From Kamptonema formosum PCC 6407 (GTDB lineage: Bacteria; Cyanobacteriota; Cyanobacteriia; Cyanobacteriales; Microcoleaceae): a stretch of DNA of 64,000 bases. Made by a program: the position numbers and the translations under genes. The stretch lies in assembly GCF_000332155.1 (NCBI RefSeq), contig NZ_KB235903.1, positions 125,166-189,165 of the forward strand, read 5' to 3'. This document shows positions 53,746-61,255 of the stretch, piece after piece (positions within the stretch are counted from its first letter, which is position 1; each line of letters starts with the position of its first letter). The notes under the pieces are model-generated. The model made no database searches and had not been told where the DNA came from. It was given only the letters and a program-made list of their open reading frames with translations.

Positions 53746-54612
53746 ATGACTACAGCACAACAGATAATTAAGCGCAGTGATTTCTTCAATCGCCGAGTCA
53801 TTGACCGCAAGACTGTGGAAGAGCTAGGTAAAGTCGATCAACTGTGGGTAGATCCTCAATCTCATCACACGATCGGCTTTACTTGCAAGTCTGGATTTTT
53901 GGGCAATAAGAAACGCTGGTTTGCTTGGTCGCAGGTAGAGACAGTGGGTGACAATATTCTGGTAAATCTTAATCCAGAAGTGCCAGAACTAAAACAACCT
54001 GAGTCGGCGATGTCTATGATTGGCAACGAGGTATTGACGGATGGGGGCAATAAGGTAGGTGAGCTGATTGATTACCTCTTCGATGTTAAGACAGGTAATG
54101 TGGTTAATTATTTGTTTAAATCTAGCGGGTGGCGAGGTGTTTTGGATGGGATTTATCTGCTTCAACCAGCAGTTATTTCGAGTATCGGGTCTAAGCGAGT
54201 GATGGTTCCGGAGGCTGCGATCGCAGAACCTCACCATTATACAGACGGACTGAATCAAAAAGTAGGTCAAGCCAGAGATGTGTTGAAAAAAGACCTCGAC
54301 GATACCATCAAGCACGTAGAAGAGGCAAAAGGGGTGGCTCAAAGTTTAGCAGAAAAACTTCAAGAAAAAGCTAAAGTTGTCAAGGAAGCAGCTCAAGATC
54401 GGGCTCAAGTTGTTAGAGAAAAAGCTCAATCTGTCAGAGAAATGGCTCAAGACCAAGCTCAAGTTATCAAGGAAAAAGCTCAATCTGTCAGAGAAATAAC
54501 TTCTGAGAAAATTGATGAGATCAGAGGTCATCGGGAAGAAATTGCAGAGCAGATTGCTACTGATGCTATTGAGGAGGCGATCGCACCTCAACTACCAAAA
54601 GATCCAGAGTAG
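53746..54612 (+). CDS. PRC-barrel domain protein with LEA-like helical tail
   Basis: 288 aa. Two PRC barrels: about 8-80 (FFNRRVIDRKTVEELGKVDQ) and about 88-165 (IGNEVLTDGGNKVGELIDYL). From residue 180 the chain is a charged helix with repeating 11-residue units (VVKEAAQDRAQVVREKAQSV REMAQDQ), like group 3 LEA proteins. The ATG follows ggagaac. The cytoplasmic PRC domains may bind a ribosome- or photosystem-related partner; the role is unknown. Confidence 0.82.
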   Translation: MTTAQQIIKRSDFFNRRVIDRKTVEELGKVDQLWVDPQSHHTIGFTCKSGFLGNKKRWFAWSQVETVGDNILVNLNPEVPELKQPESAMSMIGNEVLTDGGNKVGELIDYLFDVKTGNVVNYLFKSSGWRGVLDGIYLLQPAVISSIGSKRVMVPEAAIAEPHHYTDGLNQKVGQARDVLKKDLDDTIKHVEEAKGVAQSLAEKLQEKAKVVKEAAQDRAQVVREKAQSVREMAQDQAQVIKEKAQSVREITSEKIDEIRGHREEIAEQIATDAIEEAIAPQLPKDPE

Positions 54613-54683
54613 AACTTAATCTCAAGTTCAGATTGATAACGGGGCAAAACGCCCCGTCAAAAGATATCAAATCAAGCATTAAA

Positions 54684-55289
54684 ATGACCTACACCGGCCA
54701 AAAACTTCTAACATTTGAAACATTCTTAGCGCAATATAGCGACAACTCCCGTTATGAACTGGCTGACGGGGAATTAATTGAAATGGAACCTACAGGCCCC
54801 CACGAAACTGTTAGTGGCAAACTAGCAACTCAAATTGGCATCGCCATTACTACAGAAAAACTCCCTTGGTTTATTCCTCGTACTTGTTTAATCCGTCCCT
54901 TTGCAGATGCCGCTACTGCCCGCCGTCCTGATATTGTCGTGTTAGATGAAACCGTTCTTATCAACGAACCTTTATGGGAAAGAGAACCTGTAATTACACT
55001 GGGAAGGTCAATCAAATTGGTGGTAGAAGTTGTTAGCACGAATTGGGAAACAGATTATGCTCGAAAAGTTGAAGAATATGCCTTTCTAGGGATTCCTGAA
55101 TATTGGATCGTGGATTATCGTGGGTTGGGGGGCGTGGCTTTTATTGGTAAACCGAAACAACCTACTGTTACGGTTTGTCAACTGATTGATGAAGATTACG
55201 CTCAGCAACAATTTCGCCTCGATCAAACAATTATTTCTCCTCTGCTAAAGAACTTGCAAATCCGCCTTGATGATATCCTGCCCCGTTAA
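54684..55289 (+). CDS. Uma2 family endonuclease-like protein
   Basis: 201 aa from the ATG giving MTYTGQKLLTFETFLAQY; the frame is open 17 codons upstream without family similarity. The Uma2 (DUF820) core has YELADGELIEMEPTGPHE, RRPDIVVLDE, LVVEVVSTNWETDYARKVEEYAFLGIPEYWIVD with the PD-(D/E)XK pattern D...EVV...K. Highly multiplied in cyanobacteria; function unclear, perhaps a nuclease related to mobile elements. An apparent copy of the same family is decayed 1 kb upstream. Confidence 0.88.
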   Translation: MTYTGQKLLTFETFLAQYSDNSRYELADGELIEMEPTGPHETVSGKLATQIGIAITTEKLPWFIPRTCLIRPFADAATARRPDIVVLDETVLINEPLWEREPVITLGRSIKLVVEVVSTNWETDYARKVEEYAFLGIPEYWIVDYRGLGGVAFIGKPKQPTVTVCQLIDEDYAQQQFRLDQTIISPLLKNLQIRLDDILPR

Positions 55290-55295
55290 AGAAAG

Positions 55296-55394
55296 AGGGG
55301 GAGCGGGGGAGCGGGGGAGATGGGGGAGATGGGGGAGATGCGTAATTAGCAATTAGCAATTAGCGATTAGCAATTACCAATTACCAATTACCAA
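55296..55394. repeat. Tandem repeats between converging genes
   Basis: gggggagc and gatggggga units are followed by attagca/attacca heptamers that reach the stop codon of the M16 peptidase gene. Confidence 0.88.
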
Positions 55395-56657
55395 TTATGC
55401 AGGTATCCCCAATTGATTAACAGCCGCAGCAGGCCCTACTAAAGAAATATAGGGTTCAATGAAATATCGGCAAGCAGCTTGCTGAGCAAAATCTGCACTA
55501 ACAGCAGCAATATCAGTTTGAAACTGTTTGTCAAACTCAATTCCCAACCCCAAAATTTCGTACCAGCCTAAAACTTGGGCAATTTGCGAATTAGTCTGTT
55601 TACCTAAAGCATACTGACCTAACATTTTATTCTTACAAGCTTGTAACTCCTCACTTGTCAAGGGCGCGGCTGCTAGACGTTCGACTTCCGATTGCAAACC
55701 TTCTAAAGCGATCGCACTATTCTCAGGAGCCGTACCCATATAAACCACAAACTGAGAACTATCAATGCGTGTTGGGTAGAGCGCGGAAACGTCGTAAGCT
55801 AAGCCCCGTTTTTCCCGTAATTCCACAAATAAGCGACTCGAAAGCCCATTACCTAAATATGTACTCAGCAACTTCATCGCTGCGTAGTCGGGATGATTCA
55901 CCTCTGGTGTCAGATAACCCAGCATCACCACTGACTGCTGAGTTTCTTGGGGAGTGACAGTGAGGCGAGGGTTGGTCGAGATCGGTGCAACGCTCAATGT
56001 TGGTAGTGGGGTTGCTGGCGCTTGCCAATCTCCAAAAACCTTAGTAACTAAAGCGATCGCTTCCTCCGCTTTAATACGCCCCGCTAGAGAGATGACTACA
56101 TTATCTGGGCGGAAATAAGTTTGATGGTAGTTTTGAATATCGGCACGACTCACCTGAGAAATAGTCGCTTCCGTACCCAAGGTTGAGAAAGCGTAAGGGT
56201 GATCCTCGTACATCACTTCCCGCAGTTGCTCAAAGGCGATCGCAAAAGGTTGCTCCAACTGAGAGCGAATTGCTTGCATTGCGATCCGCCGTTCCAAATC
56301 TACCTCAGATTCCGGGAAAGTGGGCGATCGCAGCAATTGCCCCGCCAACTCCAAAATCTCTGCAAAGTCAGCCGAAACCGTTTTCAGCGACAGTAAAAAA
56401 TAATCACTTGAAGCGTCTGCACTCAGTCTTGCACCCACCGACTCTACACACTCGGCAATTTCCTGCGAAGACAACTTCTCGGTTCCCTTTGTTAGTACCG
56501 CCGCCAACAAGTGAGAAAGTCCAGCAAGCTTAGCTGGTACGCACCTGCTTCCTGCTCTTAGAAAAATACGAGCTGCAATAATATCGGCTGCGGGATTTTC
56601 CGCTGCTAGCAGGACAATACCGTTGTCTAAAACCGTGCGGTGAATTTCACTGTTCAT
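55395..56657 (-). CDS. M16 family peptidase homologue lacking the zinc motif
   Basis: 420 aa. M16 fold with IHRTVLDNGIVLLAAENPAA at the N-terminus. The usual HxxEH is replaced by HLLAA (in GLSHLLAAVLTKGT), while the C-terminal RGLAYDV (R/Y pair) is kept. It is thus the non-catalytic alpha-type partner. The other M16 gene is about 230 bases upstream on the same strand and is active-type, so the two likely form a heterodimeric processing peptidase. Confidence 0.9.
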   Translation of the reverse strand: MNSEIHRTVLDNGIVLLAAENPAADIIAARIFLRAGSRCVPAKLAGLSHLLAAVLTKGTEKLSSQEIAECVESVGARLSADASSDYFLLSLKTVSADFAEILELAGQLLRSPTFPESEVDLERRIAMQAIRSQLEQPFAIAFEQLREVMYEDHPYAFSTLGTEATISQVSRADIQNYHQTYFRPDNVVISLAGRIKAEEAIALVTKVFGDWQAPATPLPTLSVAPISTNPRLTVTPQETQQSVVMLGYLTPEVNHPDYAAMKLLSTYLGNGLSSRLFVELREKRGLAYDVSALYPTRIDSSQFVVYMGTAPENSAIALEGLQSEVERLAAAPLTSEELQACKNKMLGQYALGKQTNSQIAQVLGWYEILGLGIEFDKQFQTDIAAVSADFAQQAACRYFIEPYISLVGPAAAVNQLGIPA

Positions 56658-56675
56658 TTTTTAGGAAGGGGAAAT

Positions 56676-56706
56676 TTTGAGTTTTGAGTTTTGAGTTTTG
56701 AGTTTG
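56676..56706. repeat. Short tandem repeat gttttga
   Basis: Four copies of gttttga(g) in the gap between the two M16 genes, upstream of the shorter one; an AT-rich ttaattttta stretch follows near 56850-56890. Confidence 0.75.
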
Positions 56707-56890
56707 TAGGAATTGGTTTAGCTGCTCATTTTTACAACTATATAGACAAGTTTCTTACAAAACCTGCTCAGGAAAGGGCAAGGATCGGGGAAAGTTTTGA
56801 GTTGAAAATGCTTTAACTCATCACCGACAGCGGAAGAAAATCAACAATTAAAAATTAAATTGATGTTTTTAATTTTTAACTTTTAATTAT

Positions 56891-58189
56891 TCAGAGTGGT
56901 TTGACTGCCACTGCTGCATAGTGGGCGGGAGATAGATATTTTTGAGCTAAGCGCTGGAGTTCTGGTGGTTGAAATTCCTTAATCTTAGCTGGATAAGTGA
57001 CAGCTAATTCGGCAGCAGCAATTGTGCTGTAATAACCGTAAAGGCCAGCCAGTTGGCCGGGCGTTTCGGTAGAGAAGGCGAAGTCGTTGCACAACTGTCG
57101 TTTGCACCGAGCCAGTTCAGAGTCAGAAACCGGAGTTGAAAGCAATTCCCAGACGCGATCGCCGATCTTATCTTCAACTTTTTCGATAAATTGCGGTTCG
57201 AGGACTGCACTAATTGTAAATAAACTCGAATCTTTTTGCAGTGAGAAACTGCTATCGATCGCCTGTACCCATTGTAACTCTTCCCGTAGTTCCCGAACTA
57301 AGCGGGAAGAGCGCCCATCTCCCAGCAGCACCGAGAGCAAGTCTAAACCATAAGCACTCTCAAATTCCTCTACTCCGGGCCCTACCCAAGCCATCATCAG
57401 CCGTGCTTGCTCCAGTCTGGGCAAGTAGAGTTCCTCGCGGCGGATTCCTCTGACTGGAGGCTCTATCTCTGCCCTCAGTTTGGGACAATAGCACTTGTCA
57501 TAGAAGCCGTCGAAAGCCAATTGCGCCGCCTCTAGAGCTCTTCCTTGCTCAATTCCTCCCACGATCGCCACTGTAATATTTTCGGGCTGGTAGTGACAGC
57601 GATGGAAAGAACGCATTTCTTGGGGCGATCGCTCCCAAAGTTGCGCTTCCGTCCCCAAGACTGAGCGCCTGTAGGGGTGGCGATCGTAAACTATCTCCAT
57701 CAGAGTTTGAAACGCAATCCAGTCTGGATTATCCTGGGCTTGGCGGATTTCCTCCAATACAACATCCCGTTCCAAGTCAAACTCGCCCTCTGGGATTGCA
57801 GCCCGGAGCAGCAACTCTGCCAATATATTTGTGACATCTTCAAAATATTCAACCGCAGTAGTAATGAAAAAATGGGCATAGTCGTGGCTTGTGGCTGCAT
57901 TCGCCATCCCGCCATGATTTTCTATCACTTGGTCAAATACGCCCGGGCCAATGCGATCGGTACCTTTAAAAATCATGTGTTCCAAAAAGTGCGCCATCCC
58001 CGACCAGGGATCGGGTTCTAAGGTAGCGCCAGCCTTTACCCAAACATCTACCACTGCTACAGGTGTCGCAGGAATGTATTGGTGAATAACTGTTAACCCG
58101 TTGTCCAGCTTCAATACATGAGCTGGGAATTCTAAAGCAGTGGGGAGTTGAGACAAACTAATTAATCTTAAAACTCTACATAACTTCAC
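56891..58189 (-). CDS. M16 family zinc peptidase
   Basis: 432 aa. The inverted zinc motif is HFLEH (MAHFLEHMIFKGT, about residues 67-71), followed by the distal Glu in LERDVVLEEI. The start near MKLCRVLRLISLSQLPTALE may carry a short leader. Together with the zinc-less M16 gene downstream it forms a catalytic/regulatory pair like mitochondrial MPP. Cyanobacterial M16 proteases are implicated in peptide degradation; exact substrates unknown. Confidence 0.92.
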   Translation of the reverse strand: MKLCRVLRLISLSQLPTALEFPAHVLKLDNGLTVIHQYIPATPVAVVDVWVKAGATLEPDPWSGMAHFLEHMIFKGTDRIGPGVFDQVIENHGGMANAATSHDYAHFFITTAVEYFEDVTNILAELLLRAAIPEGEFDLERDVVLEEIRQAQDNPDWIAFQTLMEIVYDRHPYRRSVLGTEAQLWERSPQEMRSFHRCHYQPENITVAIVGGIEQGRALEAAQLAFDGFYDKCYCPKLRAEIEPPVRGIRREELYLPRLEQARLMMAWVGPGVEEFESAYGLDLLSVLLGDGRSSRLVRELREELQWVQAIDSSFSLQKDSSLFTISAVLEPQFIEKVEDKIGDRVWELLSTPVSDSELARCKRQLCNDFAFSTETPGQLAGLYGYYSTIAAAELAVTYPAKIKEFQPPELQRLAQKYLSPAHYAAVAVKPL

Positions 58190-58396
58190 ATTGAACTATG
58201 GTAGCGCTTTGCGATCGCTCAATTCAGAATAAATTGATACAGATTGAGATCGCGATCGCTCATCTTGTCGCTAAAGCTCCTGGCAAGGGGGATAAATGAG
58301 AAATCCTGGCTGTAAACTTACACTTGTAACACCCGATCGGAACTGACAGCAGATTGCCGATAGATAGAATACGATCGAGCTCGGATATCAACTATT
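58190..58396. other. Gap upstream of the M16 gene
   Basis: Promoter region of the M16 gene, with several HIP1-like gcgatcgc sites. No gene seen. Confidence 0.5.
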
Positions 58397-58534
58397 GACA
58401 GAGTAATTAAACCTGACTGTACTTTATCAACCTACAATCTCCAGTAGGTAGTTAACTATAGAGGAGACAGAGTAATTAAACGTGATTGTACTTGATCGAC
58501 CTAGAATCTCCTGTAGGTACTTAACTTTATAGGA
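58397..58534 (+). repeat. 69-bp tandem duplication with promoter-like boxes
   Basis: Two direct copies, period 69: gacagagtaattaaac.tga.tgtactt.atc.accta.aatct followed by cc(a/t)gtaggta.ttaact.tatag. The first copy begins TTGACA followed by 17 bases and TGTACT, and the second keeps GAGACA and TGTACT. It lies about 180-320 bases upstream of the hemerythrin-like gene. Confidence 0.75.
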
Positions 58535-58713
58535 TATAAATTATAGTTTATTTTGAGCATACTTAACTTCCGAAGTCAATATTTAAGTTGAAATTCTAAT
58601 AATACTACCTTCGACTGAGCCTCAATCAGTCGAGAGAAAGAGGAAGTAACTTGAACCCTCCCATACGCTAAAAAGTGTACCGATCGAACACTATTTCAAA
58701 GAGGAGAACCTAC

Positions 58714-59745
58714 ATGGTAGCTACACTTGAGGATACTAAGCGCCAAGCGATTGCCAGTAAGCTAACAGACATGAAAGCGGTGCAGAACCTACTGATTGCG
58801 AATGAAGAAATGTTCTTGCAATCCTGTAGTGACTCCGACCTTTGCAATCGCTTCCGAGATATGCTCGAAGATGACCGCAAAAATCTGGGCATCTTAGAAA
58901 CCACTATCGTTCAGTACGGTGTTCAAGGTAAGCCAAAAGAAACAGCCGTAAAAATGATTGAAGAAGTTCAGAAACTGATGAAGGGTTCTGAACTTACACT
59001 GTTTGAAAAAGTAGGTCAGCACGAACTGCTTAAGCACAAACAAACAATGACTGGATTGTTGATTCATAAAGCCGCTCAAGTAGTTGGTGCTGACATTGAA
59101 GCCGCCATCACCCCCCTTAATACAGTTAACTTTGAAAACCGCGCTCACCAAGAGCAACTTAAAGGTATTCTAGAAGTCCTCGGTGTCCGCGAACTAACAG
59201 GAAAAGACCCAGATCAAGGAGTTTGGGCCCGCGTTCAAGATGCAATGGCTGCTGTAACTGGTGTCATTGGTGGTGCTGTTAGTCGTAGCAAAGACGAGAT
59301 GAACATCACGGAAATTATCTCGATGGATCATCGCAAAGTCGATGCTCTTTTCATGCAAATTGCTGGTACTAACGAACCCCAAAAACTGCAAGAATTCTTC
59401 GGTCAACTTTACAAAGACTTAAGCGTTCATGCAGAAGCAGAAGAGCAAGTCGTTTACCCCGCAGTCCGCAGCTACTACAATAACACCCAAGAGCTGTACG
59501 ACGAGCAAGCTCAAATGAAGGAAATGCTAGCTGACATTAAGGCTACTAGCCCCAGTTCTTCTGAGTTCAAAGCTAAAATTGAAAGGCTGATGGCTGATGT
59601 TAAGGATCACGTCCGCCAAGAAGAAAATGATTTGTTCCCTTACATTCGCCGCAACTTAAGCGAAGTGCAAATGGAACAAATGGCTACTCAGTTTAAGGAA
59701 GCAAAAAGCCAGTTACAAAAACAGATGGCTGCCAGCATAAGCTAA
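58714..59745 (+). CDS. Hemerythrin HHE-domain protein
   Basis: 343 aa from the ATG after gaggagaac. N-terminal half (about 1-160) is a helical bundle (KLTDMKAVQNLLIANEEMFL, HELLKHKQTMTGLLIHKAA). A hemerythrin-like HHE domain spans about 200-330: EIISMDHRKVDALFMQI, SVHAEAEEQVVYPAVRSYY, DVKDHVRQEENDLFPYI, with H and E residues for a di-iron site. It may bind O2 or NO or regulate iron. Long upstream region with duplicated sequence suggests controlled expression. Confidence 0.88.
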   Translation: MVATLEDTKRQAIASKLTDMKAVQNLLIANEEMFLQSCSDSDLCNRFRDMLEDDRKNLGILETTIVQYGVQGKPKETAVKMIEEVQKLMKGSELTLFEKVGQHELLKHKQTMTGLLIHKAAQVVGADIEAAITPLNTVNFENRAHQEQLKGILEVLGVRELTGKDPDQGVWARVQDAMAAVTGVIGGAVSRSKDEMNITEIISMDHRKVDALFMQIAGTNEPQKLQEFFGQLYKDLSVHAEAEEQVVYPAVRSYYNNTQELYDEQAQMKEMLADIKATSPSSSEFKAKIERLMADVKDHVRQEENDLFPYIRRNLSEVQMEQMATQFKEAKSQLQKQMAASIS

Positions 59746-59806
59746 TTAAGTAGATGCTAATTATCGCTGAATAAAAAAGTGTTAGATAGCTAATCTGCAA
59801 CCAACA

Positions 59807-59832
59807 AATCCCACCATCTAAAAGGTGGGATT
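59807..59832 (+). terminator. Hairpin terminator of the hemerythrin-like gene
   Basis: aatcccacc...ggtgggatt with an eight-base loop followed by ATTG; T run weak. Confidence 0.6.
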
Positions 59833-60018
59833 ATTGTTAATACCAACATCCGATCGGAAAACTATACTTGTCCAGGCAATTAGAAATTGCTCGTAAAAAT
59901 AAAGTCCGCATTAAACATAAGATAAGGATGGCTAAAAAGCTGACTGTATAAACATTCTTCCTTCTCTCTCAGATAACTAAATCCTTCTTCCTTCTTCCCT
60001 AGCTATAGTAAAAAAATT

Positions 60019-60080
60019 AGCCCGCGAAGGCGGACTTTGTTTGCGCGTCCGCCTTACTTTGCGAACGATCTTCGCTGGGC
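60019..60080 (-). terminator. Hairpin downstream of the SDR gene
   Basis: aaggcggac...gtccgcctt, nine perfect pairs, with flanking pieces gcccgcgaa / ttcgctgggc that extend the pairing. It is also repeat-like: gcggactttgtttg recurs near 61055. The remaining gap from 59833 shows no gene. Confidence 0.5.
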
Positions 60081-60087
60081 ATAATTT

Positions 60088-60948
60088 TTAACCGTTAATT
60101 ACGTCGCCACCGTTGGGATGCAATATTTGACCTGTCATATAAGACGAATCTTTCGAGGCCAAAAATACATAACAAGGTGCAACTTCATCGGGTTGACCAG
60201 CACGCCCCAGCGGTGTATTTGCACCAAATTTTTCTACTTTTTCTTCAGGGAAAGTAGAAGGAATTAGCGGTGTCCAAATTGGGCCGGGAGCTACCCCGTT
60301 GACGCGAATCTCTTTTTTGGCTAAACTACCAGATAAGGAGCGCGTAAAGGCAACGATCGCACCTTTTGTTGAGGAGTAATCGAGCAATTGTTGATTGCCT
60401 TTGTAGGCGGTTACTGAGGTGGTGTTAATAATTGCACTACCTTCTTTGAGATGTTTTAGAGCGGCTTTTGTGAGGTAAAACATTGAGAAAATGTTAGTGC
60501 GAAAAGTGCGCTCTAGCTGTTCGGCTGTGATGTCCTCAATGCTTTCTTGGGGATGTTGTTCGGCGGCGTTGTTGATTAGAATATCGAGGTGCCCGAATGC
60601 TTTAACAGTTTGTTCTACAAGTTTCTGACAAAAGCTTTCATCTCCTACATCACCTGCGATCGCGAGACAGCGGCGGCCTTGTTCTTCTATTAATTGTTGG
60701 GTTTGTTTTGCGTCTTCATGTTCGTTGAGATAGGCGATCGCAACCTCAGCACCTTCTTTAGCAAATGCGATCGCTACAGCACGACCAATCCCGCTATCTC
60801 CCCCAGTAATTAAGGCTACTTTCCCCCGCAATTTATCACTACCGCGATATTCAGCCGCCTGCGATTCAGGTGGCGGTGTCATCTGCGCTTCGCTCCCCGG
60901 ACGCTGTTCTTGATGCTGTGCTGGTAAAGTCTGTTCTTGTGTCGGCAT
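60088..60948 (-). CDS. SDR family oxidoreductase (YhdF/YghA-like)
   Basis: 286 aa. Disordered Gln-rich N-terminus (about 1-35, QTLPAQHQEQRPGSEAQ), then a Rossmann fold with VALITGGDSGIGRAVAIAFA (TGxxxGIG), NNAAEQ, S in TTSVTAY, and catalytic YSSTKGA. The extended N-terminus and GGDSGIGRAV are typical of the YhdF/GsiB-associated SDR group often linked with general stress. Likely NAD(P)-dependent; substrate unknown. No partner gene. Confidence 0.9.
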   Translation of the reverse strand: MPTQEQTLPAQHQEQRPGSEAQMTPPPESQAAEYRGSDKLRGKVALITGGDSGIGRAVAIAFAKEGAEVAIAYLNEHEDAKQTQQLIEEQGRRCLAIAGDVGDESFCQKLVEQTVKAFGHLDILINNAAEQHPQESIEDITAEQLERTFRTNIFSMFYLTKAALKHLKEGSAIINTTSVTAYKGNQQLLDYSSTKGAIVAFTRSLSGSLAKKEIRVNGVAPGPIWTPLIPSTFPEEKVEKFGANTPLGRAGQPDEVAPCYVFLASKDSSYMTGQILHPNGGDVING

Positions 60949-61164
60949 AAAATCACCTCTAAGTTCTACCTTCCATAGATAAAGGTTTCCCTCAGAGCGT
61001 GAATCATGCTTTTAGCAGATCCACTTCTACGACTAAAGTTAAGTTATAAGTCTGCGGAGGTGGACTTTGTTTGTAGTCGTCGGTCATTAAGAGTGGGAGC
61101 GATCGCACTCTATCGATCCTACAACGCGATCGACTATCTCATTCCATCACACATCTTTGCAGCC

Positions 61165-61206
61165 TAAAAAAGCTGCACCCCCAAAATTAATTTGGAAGTG
61201 CAGCTT
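61165..61206 (-). terminator. Intrinsic terminator of the SdrD-B protein gene
   Basis: On the minus strand aagctgcac...gtgcagctt is followed by TTTTTT. The nine-base stem and T run are textbook. Confidence 0.85.
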
Positions 61207-61255
61207 AAAGACATTGCTCAAGACATTAAGTCTTAAGTCAAACAGCTAATTGAGA

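Noticed and set aside
60949-61164. Small RNA or gene between the SDR and SdrD-B genes
   Set aside because: Only a fragment of the gcggactttgtttg repeat and HIP1 sites are seen; no supported structure apart from the terminator.
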